Shown: piece by piece, positions 35,018-45,295 of the stretch
How positions within the stretch are numbered: position 1 is the stretch's first letter
Layout: every line of letters starts with the position of its first letter
Source of the DNA: Ponticaulis koreensis DSM 19734
GTDB taxonomy: Bacteria > Pseudomonadota > Alphaproteobacteria > Caulobacterales > Hyphomonadaceae
Assembly: GCF_000420665.1 (NCBI RefSeq)
Contig: NZ_ATVJ01000001.1
Coordinates: 2,055,588-2,119,587, forward strand
Reading direction: 5' to 3'
DNA: 64,000 nt
The notes under the pieces: generated by a model
The model's database searches: none
The model's input: the letters and a program-made list of their open reading frames with translations, nothing else
Told to the model about the DNA's origin: nothing
Position numbers and translations under genes: made by a program

Positions 35018-35989
35018 TCAGGCCTCCGCTATCATGGCTTCACTAAGGGCCCACAGACGATCAGCGGCTTCGGTGTCGATCGCATACGGGCGAACGTCAC
35101 AATAGCGCGGCGATTCCGGCGTGGCCAGATTGGCAACGTCGCTGTCTTCACAATAGAGCCCACCTTTGCCGTCGAGCAGTTTTGAAGTTGCCGCAAAAAT
35201 TGTCGTCGAAGCACCTGCTTCCGGCTTCTTAAATAATTTAGCGGCTCGTTCGGACAATGTGCCGTCCGGATTGGTCCAGCCGAGCACCGTCATTTCTTCA
35301 TTGCCGAGGTGACGCTGCAGGTCAGTCATAATGCCGCCCGGATGCACGGCGAAGGCGCGGATGCCATTGTCTTTCTCACGTTGGTCGAGGCCTACGGCAA
35401 ACAGCGAGTTCGAGGTTTTCGACTGCCCGTAGGCCTGCCATTTGTCATAGTCATGGGAGAGGAAGTTCGGGTCATCCCAGTGAACATCGCTGACGATATG
35501 TCCTGTCGAAGAAAGGCAGACCACGCGCGCACCATTCGCTTTACGCAGCGCTGGCAATAGCCCCTGAGTCATCACCATGTGCCCCAGATGGTTGGTGCCG
35601 AACTGCGATTCCCAACCTGCTGCGGTGCGCGATAGCGGGCACGCCATTATTCCTGCATTATTGATCAGAAGATCAATTGCGCCGCCGGACTGCACCACAT
35701 CATTTGCAAACCGTTGGACGGACGGCAGGTCTGCCAGATCCATGATTGCAATCTCAATATCTCCATCCAATCCCGCGAGCGCTGTTTTCGCCTTGTCGAT
35801 GGTTCTGGCGGGGACAATCACACGCGCTCCGGCGGAGGCGAGGGCGCGTGTCGTTTCGAGGCCAATGCCTGAATAGCCGCCTGTTACAATCGCGGTTTTA
35901 CCGGAAAGGTCAGTATCTCCGAGAACGGTTTTTGCCGGAGTATGTGGATCAATTCCTGAAGGGAGTTTGTGCTGATCTCGATTAAGCAT
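35018..35989 (-). CDS. SDR family oxidoreductase (retinol dehydrogenase-like)
   Basis: A 323-residue SDR with the cofactor motif TGGYSGIGLET near residue 37, NNAGIMACP near 112, catalytic Ser in VVCLSSTGH near 160 and YGQSKTSN near 190. The layout is that of retinol dehydrogenase/WWOX-like SDRs. I start at ATG 35989; a longer frame to 36064 has no better site. Followed directly by DUF4169. Confidence 0.88.
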   Translation of the reverse strand: MLNRDQHKLPSGIDPHTPAKTVLGDTDLSGKTAIVTGGYSGIGLETTRALASAGARVIVPARTIDKAKTALAGLDGDIEIAIMDLADLPSVQRFANDVVQSGGAIDLLINNAGIMACPLSRTAAGWESQFGTNHLGHMVMTQGLLPALRKANGARVVCLSSTGHIVSDVHWDDPNFLSHDYDKWQAYGQSKTSNSLFAVGLDQREKDNGIRAFAVHPGGIMTDLQRHLGNEEMTVLGWTNPDGTLSERAAKLFKKPEAGASTTIFAATSKLLDGKGGLYCEDSDVANLATPESPRYCDVRPYAIDTEAADRLWALSEAMIAEA

Positions 35990-36133
35990 TTGGTGCGGCG
36001 TTCCTCTGTTTTTTATACCTACTAGAATGCAGTGTTCCCGCTTGTTCGCAATAGCAGACTTCACTCATCGCATGTTTGGCGGGCCGCCAAACTGGTGTAT
36101 GAAACCGGGCTCTTCTGGTGCCGGAGTTCGGGC

Positions 36134-37039
36134 ATGACGTTATCAGAAAAATTAGTCCCACCGCCTTTGGTGACTGCTGCGCTTGCAGTGATGCTCGGCG
36201 TCGGCATGGACGCACTGGTGCGTTTTGTTCAGCAGGAAATGGACTTGCTGACGCTCGTCTTTTGGCGTTTCGGGCTGGCTACGGTTCTTGTGGCTGTGCC
36301 CTACTTCCTGTCGGGGCGACGGCTTCCTGGTTGGAAGGCAACGCGTTTTCATGCGCTGCGCGGGCTGGTTCACGTCGCAGCGGCAACCTTGTTCTTCTTT
36401 GCACTTAGTAAGCTTGAGCTGGTGGTTGTTACAGCGCTCGGCTTCTCCGCTGTTTTGATTATCACGCCGTTCGCATGGCTGTTATTGGGAGAGCGGCCGG
36501 CGAAATATGCCGTGCTGGCGGGCCTCATCGGATTCATTGGTGTGCTGGTGACATTCCTTGGCAAAGACATGAACCTGCGCTTCACGCCAGACGAATGGCT
36601 GGGCTTTGCCAGCGTGATGACGTCTGCCGTCTGCTATGCGCTATCTATGGTCATGCTGAGAATGCGGGCCACAAAGGATAGCGGCTTTGCTATAGCGATT
36701 TATGCCAATTTTTTTCCAGCTATCTATATGGCAGTGCCCGCCTTTCTGTTCGCAGAGCCTGCCACACTGAGTGATTTTCCGCTGCTCGTGATGCTCGGGG
36801 CGTTTGGTGGTTCGATCTGGGTATTGATGACATCCGCATACGCCCGCGCACCAGCCCAAAAGATTGCGCCGATGGAGTACACGGCGTTGATCTGGAGTGC
36901 GCTGCTCGGCTGGATTTTCTACGAGGAGGTCCCGACCATCTGGGTCTGGATTGGCGCGGCGATCATTGTCGCCGCGTGTGTGCTGGTATCACGTGAGCCT
37001 AAGGTGAAGCCTGTTTCGTCAGAGCCTGCTCACTCCTGA
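36134..37039 (+). CDS. DMT superfamily (EamA) permease
   Basis: A 301-residue transporter with ten predicted membrane helices in two EamA halves (RFGLATVLVAVPYFL and the second half after NLRFTPDEWLG). Substrate unknown; relatives export amino acids, nucleosides or similar metabolites. I choose ATG 36134, with GGAG upstream, over a longer frame to 36032. The 3' end overlaps the convergent DUF3617 gene by 10 bases. Confidence 0.87.
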   Translation: MTLSEKLVPPPLVTAALAVMLGVGMDALVRFVQQEMDLLTLVFWRFGLATVLVAVPYFLSGRRLPGWKATRFHALRGLVHVAAATLFFFALSKLELVVVTALGFSAVLIITPFAWLLLGERPAKYAVLAGLIGFIGVLVTFLGKDMNLRFTPDEWLGFASVMTSAVCYALSMVMLRMRATKDSGFAIAIYANFFPAIYMAVPAFLFAEPATLSDFPLLVMLGAFGGSIWVLMTSAYARAPAQKIAPMEYTALIWSALLGWIFYEEVPTIWVWIGAAIIVAACVLVSREPKVKPVSSEPAHS

Positions 37040-37467
37040 GGACATTGGCCGACATGATTGGCATTGGCTTCAAATGAAAAGTCTGCGGCCAGACCGGCCA
37101 GCATCACCTGTCCGCTTGCCTCAAGCTGTATCTGGTGGTCCGATAGTTTGCGTAGCGTGCCTTGAGCTTCGCCGGAATAGAAGCCTTCACAGACGAGCGT
37201 GAATGAATAGCCGGAGCCTTGCGGCTCGACGTCTCTGACGGAGCAATCTTGTCCGAGGTCAGCAGCAAGTCGATCAAGTGAGAACCGTGATTGCGACGGC
37301 GGTAAACATTCAGTGTTCTCTTCAGAGAATGGAATGTTCGCGAGTGTGGTCTGGTGTGACCAGTTCCAATACCCCGGCTCAACCTCTATCTGCGCCTGCT
37401 CAGGAGAGGTCGCGTTGAAGGTGAGGGCGGCATAACCGACAAAAATAAGACTTGTAAGGATTTGCAT
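37030..37467 (-). CDS. DUF3617 family exported protein (first)
   Basis: A 145-residue exported protein with signal peptide (LTSLIFVGYAALTFNATS), the DUF3617 opening VEPGYWNWSHQTTL, four Cys in the mature part (ECLPP, DCSV, LVCEG, QCPQE) and a final GQC. Function unknown. It is followed upstream by a second, distant paralogue, so the pair may be a tandem duplication. Confidence 0.8.
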   Translation of the reverse strand: MQILTSLIFVGYAALTFNATSPEQAQIEVEPGYWNWSHQTTLANIPFSEENTECLPPSQSRFSLDRLAADLGQDCSVRDVEPQGSGYSFTLVCEGFYSGEAQGTLRKLSDHQIQLEASGQVMLAGLAADFSFEANANHVGQCPQE

Positions 37468-37576
37468 GGGGGGCTCCTGTTGTCAGGCGCATACCCGCAC
37501 GTGAATGGGGCGATACGAAGACAAACAGAAGGTAAGTGCAGTGCGCGCCGGTTTCAGCGCGCACTTGGCGTTTAGT

Positions 37577-38014
37577 TTAGCGGCACTGGCCTACATTGCG
37601 GGCGGTCAGCTGACGGTGCATTGGCAGTGGGTGGCCGCCGAGCTGCAGCGCAAGATCGCTGGAAATCGTGAATTCGCTAGCAGATACGTTCACGTTGACC
37701 GGGCCTTCGATGTCGCCATTGCGGCTCGGGCAATTCAGGCTGAACTGGAGCTGCGATGCATTCACTGACGTGAGGTCGGATGCGCAACCGGCGTTCGGCT
37801 TTGCCAGATCGATGAACCAGTTCTCAGATACGAGATTTTCGTTCGCAGTGATGCAGATGGAACGCGTCTGGGACGGCGTGGCATTTGCTGACAGGCTCAT
37901 GCCCTCAGTGATTTCCCATTGGCCCGGCTGAAGCTGGAAATCAGCAGCATGCGCGAGTGATGCACCTGCTACGGAAAGGCATGCGATCGAAAGAAGTTTA
38001 GCGCAGAAATTCAT
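37577..38014 (-). CDS. DUF3617 family exported protein (second)
   Basis: A 145-residue exported protein (signal peptide ending ASLAHA) with the DUF3617 opening LQPGQWEITEGMSL and four mature Cys (SICI, GCAS, LNCPS and the final GQCR). It resembles the neighbour at 37030 in layout, Cys number and C-terminal GQC. Start at ATG 38014. Confidence 0.8.
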   Translation of the reverse strand: MNFCAKLLSIACLSVAGASLAHAADFQLQPGQWEITEGMSLSANATPSQTRSICITANENLVSENWFIDLAKPNAGCASDLTSVNASQLQFSLNCPSRNGDIEGPVNVNVSASEFTISSDLALQLGGHPLPMHRQLTARNVGQCR

Positions 38015-38117
38015 GTTAGACCCCAGAACAACCATTTCTTCGAATATATTTCCAGCATGATCATTTTTGCGGTCAGTGAAACTGGTTTCTCTCCATACGG
38101 GAGTAGTTTTCTGGGCA

Positions 38118-38153
38118 AAAAAAGAGCCGCAAACCCTGAAGTTTGCAGCTCTT
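38118..38153 (-). terminator. Terminator of ilvC
   Basis: AGAGC-C-GCAAAC (38123-38134) pairs with GTTTGC-A-GCTCT (38141-38152) with one internal mismatch. On the minus strand it is followed by TTTTTT (complement of 38117-38122). It ends the ilvBNC transcript. Confidence 0.8.
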
Positions 38154-38179
38154 ATTCTTAATCGATGAATTGGTCTCGC

Positions 38180-39250
<1,071 letters not shown>

Positions 39251-39280
39251 CTATCTGAAGCAAGACTTTGCTTCAAGTGT

Positions 39281-39847
39281 TTATTCGGGAAGGCCGCGCT
39301 GAATACTCAGAACGCCCGTTCTTGAGACCTGAATCAGGCCAAGTGGCTCCATCAGTTCAATGAACTGGTCAATTTTTGACGACCCGCCAGTCACTTCAAA
39401 GATGAAGCTTTCCAGCGTGACATCGAGTACGCGTGCGCGGAAAATTTCAGACAGTCGCATCGCCTCGACGCGCTCGTCCGAGCCTGTTGCAGCGCTGACC
39501 TTGATAAGCGCAAGTTCGCGTTCGAGACCAGCAGGTGAAGTAGTGATATCCACCACACGGGCAACCGGCACCAGACGTTCAAGCTGAGCTTTGATCTGCG
39601 CGATAATCTGAACTGTACCACTCGTTACAATGGTGATGCGTGACTGGTGGGCTTTATGATCCACCTCCGCCACGGTCAGGCTTTCAATATTGTAGCCGCG
39701 CGCAGAGAACAGGCCGACCACACGGGCCAGAACGCCCGGCTCGTTGTCTACTATCGCCGCCAATGTGCGGCGTACGATGGCATCCTCTGAATGATCATCA
39801 ATGAAATATGCGCTCTGTGGCGAAGATGGAGTGTTAGCTTGCGTCAC
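39281..39847 (-). CDS. ilvN: Acetolactate synthase small (regulatory) subunit
   Basis: A 188-residue regulatory subunit with two ACT-type halves. The first holds NEPGVLARVVGLFSARGYNIESLTV, the valine-binding ACT motif that gives feedback inhibition; the second ends near LMEPLGLIQVSRTGVLSIQRG. It follows ilvB by 59 bases and precedes ilvC. Length is close to IlvH/IlvN of other bacteria. Confidence 0.95.
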   Translation of the reverse strand: MTQANTPSSPQSAYFIDDHSEDAIVRRTLAAIVDNEPGVLARVVGLFSARGYNIESLTVAEVDHKAHQSRITIVTSGTVQIIAQIKAQLERLVPVARVVDITTSPAGLERELALIKVSAATGSDERVEAMRLSEIFRARVLDVTLESFIFEVTGGSSKIDQFIELMEPLGLIQVSRTGVLSIQRGLPE

Positions 39848-39906
39848 TTGGTATTCCTGTTCACGCTATAACCTGATGTTGTTTGTTACCTGCAGCTTTG
39901 CAGGGC

Positions 39907-41679
39907 TTAAACCAGAACCTTGCCGGACTCGTCGATTTCGTCGCCGGTGATTTCGCCAAGGATCATTTCATTGTGCGCTGCACCTGATGGGATCATCGGG
40001 AAGCAGTTCTCATCCTTGGTGACAAGGCAGTCAAACAGTACCGGGCCATCATAGGCGATCATCTCTTCGATGGCTGCATCAAGGTCTGCCGGGTTGCGAC
40101 ATTGAATGCCGTGACCGCCATAGGCTTTCGCCAATGCTACAAAATCAGGCAGGCTGTCGCTGTAAGAGTGTGAGTAGCGCTCTCCGTGCAGCAGCTGCTG
40201 CCACTGGCGGACCATGCCCATCCACTCATTATTCAGAATGAAGATTTTGATCGGCAGGTTGAACTGAACGGCGGTGGACAGCTCCTGCATGCACATCTGA
40301 ATGGAGGCTTCACCTGCAATGTCGATAACCAGCGCGTCCTTATGGGCTGCCTGAACGCCGAGCGCTGCAGGCAGGCCGTAGCCCATTGTGCCGAGGCCGC
40401 CTGATGTCATCCAACGGTTTGGCTCTTCAAAATGGTAATGCTGTGCGGCCCACATCTGGTGCTGGCCAACTTCTGTCGTGATGTAGGTGTCACGGTTCTT
40501 TGTCAGCTCGTACAGGCGCTCGATCGCGTATTGCGGTTTGATCTGCTCTTCCTGCTTCTCATAAGCGAAGCCTTTCCGCGCGCGCCACTCATTGATCTGT
40601 GTCCACCACTCGCTGAGATCATTGCGCGGGTGTTGTTCGCGGCGCCAGCCTTCCAGTAGCGCGTTGATGGCTTTGCCGGCGTCGGCAATGATCGGAACGT
40701 CTACGCGAACCGTCTTGTTGATAGAAGACGGGTCGATATCGACGTGAATTTTCTTCGAGTTTGGCGAGAAAGCGTCGAGGCGACCTGTCACGCGGTCGTC
40801 AAAGCGTGCGCCAAGGCAGATCATGACGTCACAATCATGCATGGCGTGGTTTGCTTCGTACGCGCCATGCATTCCAACCATGCCGAGCCAGTTGCTACCT
40901 GATGCCGGATAGCAACCCAGTCCCATCAGGGTGGACGTGATCGGGAAGTTCGTTTCAGAAACCAGTGCACGCAGAGCTGCGCTTGCCTCAGTTCCGGAAT
41001 TGATGATGCCGCCGCCTGTATAGAAGATTGGACGACGGGCATTGCGCATCAGTTCCAGCGCAGCTTCGATACCGGCCTCATGCGGCTCAGATGCCGGATG
41101 ATAGGTTTTGTGCTGTGTTCCTTCAGGACCTTTGTAAGTGCCCTTAGAGAACTGAATATCCTTAGGAATATCGATAACAACCGGGCCGGGGCGGCCAGTT
41201 GTCGCTATAAGGAATGCTTCATGCATGATGCGCGCAAGGTCGTTTACATCGCGAACGAGATAGTTGTGCTTGGCGCAGCACCGTGTAATGCCAACCGTGT
41301 CGCATTCCTGGAACGCGTCGGTACCGATGAGGTGGCTTGGAACCTGACCTGTGATGACAACCATCGGGATGGAATCCATCATCGCATCCGCAATTGGCGT
41401 CACCATGTTGGTCGCGCCGGGGCCTGACGTAACCAGAGCGACGCCCGGCTTACCGGTGGAGCGGGCATATCCTTCAGCCGCATGGCCAGCGCCTTGTTCG
41501 TGACGGACGAGGATGTGCTGAAGTTCCGGTGTGGTGAACAATGCGTCGTAGATAGGAAGGACCGCGCCACCCGGATAACCGAATAACGTATCTACACCCT
41601 GATCGCACAGAGCGCGCACGACGATTTCAGCACCCGTCATGGTCAATTCCGTATCTGCGATCTTTTCTTGCGTGTCCAT
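39907..41679 (-). CDS. ilvB: Acetolactate synthase large (catalytic) subunit
   Basis: A 590-residue TPP-dependent enzyme that condenses pyruvate to acetolactate, the first step of branched-chain amino acid synthesis. The catalytic Glu lies in VRHEQGAGHAAEG near residue 60, the FAD/TPP core is present, and the TPP-Mg motif is GEASIQMCMQELSTAVQFNLPIKIFILNNE, near residues 455-485 (only partly quoted in others' motif lists). Transcribed from behind the leader peptide and attenuator at 41729-41827. Confidence 0.96.
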   Translation of the reverse strand: MDTQEKIADTELTMTGAEIVVRALCDQGVDTLFGYPGGAVLPIYDALFTTPELQHILVRHEQGAGHAAEGYARSTGKPGVALVTSGPGATNMVTPIADAMMDSIPMVVITGQVPSHLIGTDAFQECDTVGITRCCAKHNYLVRDVNDLARIMHEAFLIATTGRPGPVVIDIPKDIQFSKGTYKGPEGTQHKTYHPASEPHEAGIEAALELMRNARRPIFYTGGGIINSGTEASAALRALVSETNFPITSTLMGLGCYPASGSNWLGMVGMHGAYEANHAMHDCDVMICLGARFDDRVTGRLDAFSPNSKKIHVDIDPSSINKTVRVDVPIIADAGKAINALLEGWRREQHPRNDLSEWWTQINEWRARKGFAYEKQEEQIKPQYAIERLYELTKNRDTYITTEVGQHQMWAAQHYHFEEPNRWMTSGGLGTMGYGLPAALGVQAAHKDALVIDIAGEASIQMCMQELSTAVQFNLPIKIFILNNEWMGMVRQWQQLLHGERYSHSYSDSLPDFVALAKAYGGHGIQCRNPADLDAAIEEMIAYDGPVLFDCLVTKDENCFPMIPSGAAHNEMILGEITGDEIDESGKVLV

Positions 41680-41728
41680 TTGTTCAATTCCTGCATTTTG
41701 GCACCAGCCAGAATTCCAACCAAAAATA

Positions 41729-41749
41729 AAGGGGCCCGCTGAGCCCCTT
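41729..41749 (-). terminator. Attenuator terminator of ilvBNC
   Basis: On the minus strand AAGGGGC (41749-41743) pairs with GCCCCTT (41735-41729), then TATTTTT follows. It stands after the leader peptide and before ilvB, the position of a transcription attenuator. Confidence 0.8.
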
Positions 41750-41757
41750 GCATAACC

Positions 41758-41798
41758 GCGCCTGCGCTGAAGTGGTCTCTCACTTCACCGACAGGCGC
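41758..41798 (-). promoter_or_regulatory. Large leader hairpin of the ilv attenuator
   Basis: Two stacked stems in the leader RNA: GCGCCTG/CAGGCGC (41798-41792 with 41764-41758) and TGAAGTG/CACTTCA (41787-41781 with 41774-41768), loop around 41775-41780. It overlaps the end of the leader peptide, as the pause hairpin (1:2) of amino-acid attenuators does. A competing antiterminator pairing could not be worked out by eye. Confidence 0.65.
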
Positions 41799-41827
41799 TT
41801 TCTCACGACTACGAGCAGTTTGCTCAT
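41780..41827 (-). CDS. ilv leader peptide (Leu/Val-rich)
   Basis: A 15-codon frame reading MSKLLVVVRKRLSVK, with ribosome-binding site AAGAGG 6 bases before the ATG at 41827. It contains Leu-Leu-Val-Val-Val in a row, ends inside the large hairpin and is followed by a terminator before ilvB. These are the features of leader peptides whose translation senses charged tRNA(Leu/Val) to control ilv transcription. It is 28 bases after the miaA stop. Confidence 0.8.
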   Translation of the reverse strand: MSKLLVVVRKRLSVK

Positions 41828-41855
41828 CTTTTTCCTCTTAATCTTTGAATGCAGG

Positions 41856-42800
41856 TTATCTTTTCGAAAAAGCCGCGTCAATCTCTTTAAAAAGGGCACA
41901 AATAACCTTCTGTCGCACTTCAGGCTCCGGAGACGGGATTCTAGGCCAGAACGGGAACTGGTGAGAGATCCACGTGAATTGGCGTTTCGCGTAACGCCGC
42001 GTGTCACGCTTTGCATACTCCGCTGCAATATCAGAGCTGAGCTCGCCGCGCAGATAGGCGAGAAGCCAGGGCATTCCGTGTGCTTTCATGGCCGGAAGTG
42101 ACGGATCAAGGTCGCGCGCAGCCAGCGCACGTGCTTCATCCATCGCGCCTTCCATTAGCATGCCAGCAAATCGACGGTCGATACGGGCATAAAGTTTCGC
42201 GCGCGGTGGGGTGAGGGCAACGCCTACCCATTCGCCCGGGTTGAGAATCGGCGGAGTTCGATCACCCTGAAAGCTTGAGAGTGGCTTTCCGGTGGCAGTG
42301 TGCACCTCAAGACCGCGCATGATGCGTTGGCGGTCATTCGGCTTGATCTTGCAAGCTGCGCCGGGATCAATCTCAGCCAGGCGGGCGTGAGCTTCCTCGG
42401 TTCCGATGGATTGAACCAGGGTGCGAACCTGAGAACGCACTTCATCGGGAATCGGAGGAATTTCCGACAGGCCTTTCACGAGCGCCAGAAGGTGAAGCCC
42501 TGTGCCGCCGATAATGATCGGTACGCGTCCACGCATCTGAATGCCGCGAATGACGGATTGGGCATCTTTCAGCCAGCTTCCTGCGGAGCCTGCATCAGCC
42601 GGATCGCGATATCCGAACAAATGGTGGGGCACCTGCGACATTTCTTCGTCAGATGGCTGGGCTGTAATTACCCGCAATCCTTTGTACACCTGCATCGAAT
42701 CGGCATTCACGATCTCGCCATCGAGACGTTTTGCGACGTCGATTGAAATTTGGGTCTTGCCGCTGGCGGTCGGACCGTGGATGAGAATGGCAGGGCGCAT
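41856..42800 (-). CDS. miaA: tRNA dimethylallyltransferase
   Basis: A 314-residue enzyme that adds the dimethylallyl group to A37 of tRNAs that read codons starting with U. Walker A GPTASGKTQIS is at residues about 9-19, the substrate-binding DSMQVYKGL near 35, and GGTGLHLLALVKGL near 98. The C-terminal KRDTRRYAKRQFTWI motif is present. It lies just upstream of the ilv leader; the order serB | miaA-ilvBN is widely kept in Alphaproteobacteria. Confidence 0.95.
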   Translation of the reverse strand: MRPAILIHGPTASGKTQISIDVAKRLDGEIVNADSMQVYKGLRVITAQPSDEEMSQVPHHLFGYRDPADAGSAGSWLKDAQSVIRGIQMRGRVPIIIGGTGLHLLALVKGLSEIPPIPDEVRSQVRTLVQSIGTEEAHARLAEIDPGAACKIKPNDRQRIMRGLEVHTATGKPLSSFQGDRTPPILNPGEWVGVALTPPRAKLYARIDRRFAGMLMEGAMDEARALAARDLDPSLPAMKAHGMPWLLAYLRGELSSDIAAEYAKRDTRRYAKRQFTWISHQFPFWPRIPSPEPEVRQKVICALFKEIDAAFSKR

Positions 42801-42842
42801 TCCCGAAACCTACCTTGTTTGAAAGATTTGTGAAAGCTCATC

Positions 42843-43754
42843 ATGAACACATTCAGTGCTAAGTCATCAGAACCTATCGCAGTCCCGGCTACGGTAGTGA
42901 TCGTGTCTCACGACGAGCAGACGCATGCCGCGCCTGACCGACTGAAAGATGCTTCCATTAAAATTCTTGGTCCGGGCGCGATGGAGTTCTCGATTTCTCC
43001 GCCGAATGAGAAGTTGGCTGATCTTCTGGCTGGCGTACGTGCAGAAATTGGTGAAGCGTTTGACGTCTATGTCCGACCAACAGATGCTGCGCGTAAGAAG
43101 CTTCTAATCTGCGATATGGATTCTACGGTCATCGGTCAGGAATGCATTGACGAGCTGGCAGACTATGCCGGCATTAAGGACCAGATTTCAGAAATTACAG
43201 AGCGCGCTATGCGCGGCGAGCTGGACTTCGAGGCAGCTCTGACCGAGCGCGTCGGTCTTTTGAAAGGCCTTTCCGAGACTGCGCTTCAGCAGTGCTTTGA
43301 CGAGCGTATAACGCTCAATCCAGGCATTAAGACGCTCACAGCGACAATGAAGGCCAATGGCGGCCGATGCCTGCTTGTTTCGGGCGGTTTCACCTTCTTT
43401 ACTTCGCGTGTGGCTGAGGTTGCAGGCTTTGATGAGAATTACGCCAATACGCTGCTTATGGATGGCAGTGCCCTCTCTGGTGAGGTTGGATTACCTATCC
43501 TTGGCCGTCAGGCAAAGCTCGACCGTCTGAATGAAGCTGTCGAAAAGCTCGGGATATCTGCTGACGATGTGGTGTCCATGGGTGATGGCGCGAACGACAT
43601 GTCCATGATTGAAGCTGCAGGTTTGGGCGTTGGCTATAATCCGCATCCGATCCTCGCAGAAGCTGCGGACGCCGTGATCAAAGGGCCGTCGCTTGCAACG
43701 GCACTTTACTTCCAGGGCATTCCGAAATCGGACTGGGTCGTCGTTCCGGACTAG
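42843..43754 (+). CDS. serB: Phosphoserine phosphatase
   Basis: A 303-residue HAD phosphatase, last step of serine synthesis. An N-terminal ACT-like segment (residues 1-75) precedes the HAD core with nucleophile motif DMDSTVIGQECIDEL near 93, Ser/Thr motif LLVSGGFTFFT near 175, and MGDGANDMSMIEAAGLGVGY near 250. Divergent from miaA with a 42-base gap; stops 3 bases before the convergent DegP gene. Confidence 0.96.
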   Translation: MNTFSAKSSEPIAVPATVVIVSHDEQTHAAPDRLKDASIKILGPGAMEFSISPPNEKLADLLAGVRAEIGEAFDVYVRPTDAARKKLLICDMDSTVIGQECIDELADYAGIKDQISEITERAMRGELDFEAALTERVGLLKGLSETALQQCFDERITLNPGIKTLTATMKANGGRCLLVSGGFTFFTSRVAEVAGFDENYANTLLMDGSALSGEVGLPILGRQAKLDRLNEAVEKLGISADDVVSMGDGANDMSMIEAAGLGVGYNPHPILAEAADAVIKGPSLATALYFQGIPKSDWVVVPD

Positions 43755-43757
43755 GCG

Positions 43758-45200
43758 CTAGCTTTCCAGCTGGAGTGCATAGAATGAATAGCGGCCGTGA
43801 CGCAGCACTTTGACGAGCAACGGGTCTGATCCGCCTTCTTCTTCGAAAATCTCGTTTGCATCTTCTGGTGATGTGACGGACTGGAAAGCGATTTCCGTGA
43901 TGACATCGCCTTTCTGCAGATGGCCGTAAGACGGGCCTTCCGGATCAACCATATCAATCAGTGCGCCCTGAACCGGAGACGGAATTTGCCAGCGGCGGCG
44001 GGCATCTTCATCAATTTCGAGAAGCAGAAGACCGTAAGCGTTAGAGCCCGCGAACAGAGCTGGTGGTGCTTCTTCTTCCTCCTCATCAGGAAGGCCGTCA
44101 TCGCGTTCGGTCAGAGTGACAGATAATACGCGGCGTGCTTCACCGCGAATAATGTTCATGCTGATCGGCGTTTCGAGTTCAGCTTCTGCAACCCAGCGAG
44201 ACAGCTGGCGAGTCTCGGTGATGAGTTCGCCATCGAACCGGAGAACCAAATCGCCGATTTGTAATCCGGCTTTATCGCCCGGGCTGTCCGGTGTGACCTC
44301 GGTGACGATAACGCCAGCAGCATTGGTCAGGCCATAGGTACGCGCCAGAGGCAGGTCTACTGACTGGATATTCACGCCGAGATAACCACGGCTGACGCGG
44401 CCTTCGGCAATCAGTTCTTCTACAATGGATTCAGCAAGGTTCGACGGCACGGAGAAGCCGATACCAACAGAGCCGCCTGTCGGAGAGATGATGGCTGTAT
44501 TCACGCCGACGACTTCGCCATCAAGATTGAAGAGCGGGCCGCCGGAGTTGCCGCGGTTGATAGCTGCGTCGGTCTGGATGAAGTCATCATAAGAGCCGGC
44601 ATTGATATCGCGGCTACGCGCGGAGATGATACCCGCAGAGACAGATCCACCAAGACCGAACGGGTTGCCGATGGCGATGACCCAGTCGCCAACTTCAGCG
44701 GTATCAGAATCAGCGAACGGAACCGCCTCCAGTGGGCGGAGCGGTTCGATTTTCAAAACAGCGATATCCGTGTCCACATCGCGGCCAATCAGTTCGGCAG
44801 GGTAGGTGCGACCGTCAGCGAACTGCACTTCGATTTCGTCCGCACCCTCAATAACGTGATTATTGGTGACGATGTAGCCTGTCGGGTCGATGACGAAGCC
44901 TGAACCGAGAGAAGAGGTCCTACGGAAGCCGTCATCATCACGACCGAATAGGTCGTTGAAGCGCTCCATAGGCGAACCTTGCGGAAAGTCAGGCAGGCCT
45001 GCTTCGATGACGCGTTGTGACGTGGAAATGTTCACAACGGACGGCATAAGGCGGCGCGAGAGTTGAGAGAATCCGTCCGGCGTGTCGTGCACACGAGTAG
45101 GTGAGTTCGTCTGAGCCGCTGAATTCTGCGCCACTGCTGGAAGTGCGCTTGCCATGGCCAAGGCCAGACACGAAGTTGAAATCAGCTTCAGGTCCATCAA
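43758..45200 (-). CDS. degP: Do-family periplasmic serine endoprotease (DegP/DegQ)
   Basis: A 480-residue HtrA-type protease/chaperone with signal peptide (ending LPAVAQ). The triad is visible: His in VTNNHVIEG (about 115), Asp in DTDIAVLKI (about 145), Ser in NRGNSGGPLF (about 220). Two PDZ domains follow (VNIQSVDLPLAR onward and, after an acidic Glu-rich linker, ALIDMVDPEGPSYGHL). It degrades or refolds damaged envelope proteins. It follows HflK, HflC and DUF2065 on the same strand. Confidence 0.94.
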   Translation of the reverse strand: MMDLKLISTSCLALAMASALPAVAQNSAAQTNSPTRVHDTPDGFSQLSRRLMPSVVNISTSQRVIEAGLPDFPQGSPMERFNDLFGRDDDGFRRTSSLGSGFVIDPTGYIVTNNHVIEGADEIEVQFADGRTYPAELIGRDVDTDIAVLKIEPLRPLEAVPFADSDTAEVGDWVIAIGNPFGLGGSVSAGIISARSRDINAGSYDDFIQTDAAINRGNSGGPLFNLDGEVVGVNTAIISPTGGSVGIGFSVPSNLAESIVEELIAEGRVSRGYLGVNIQSVDLPLARTYGLTNAAGVIVTEVTPDSPGDKAGLQIGDLVLRFDGELITETRQLSRWVAEAELETPISMNIIRGEARRVLSVTLTERDDGLPDEEEEEAPPALFAGSNAYGLLLLEIDEDARRRWQIPSPVQGALIDMVDPEGPSYGHLQKGDVITEIAFQSVTSPEDANEIFEEEGGSDPLLVKVLRHGRYSFYALQLES

Positions 45201-45295
45201 ACTACCTTAAAATTTCTGTCGCCCAGCCAGAGTCATAGAGGGGTCTGGCCGTAGGAACAATCGGCTAATTGGAATCGATGTCAATCCTAGCGGCC

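Noticed and set aside
37505-37768. 87-residue plus-strand ORF over the DUF3617 gap
   Set aside because: It mostly overlaps the DUF3617 gene on the other strand and has no ribosome-binding site.
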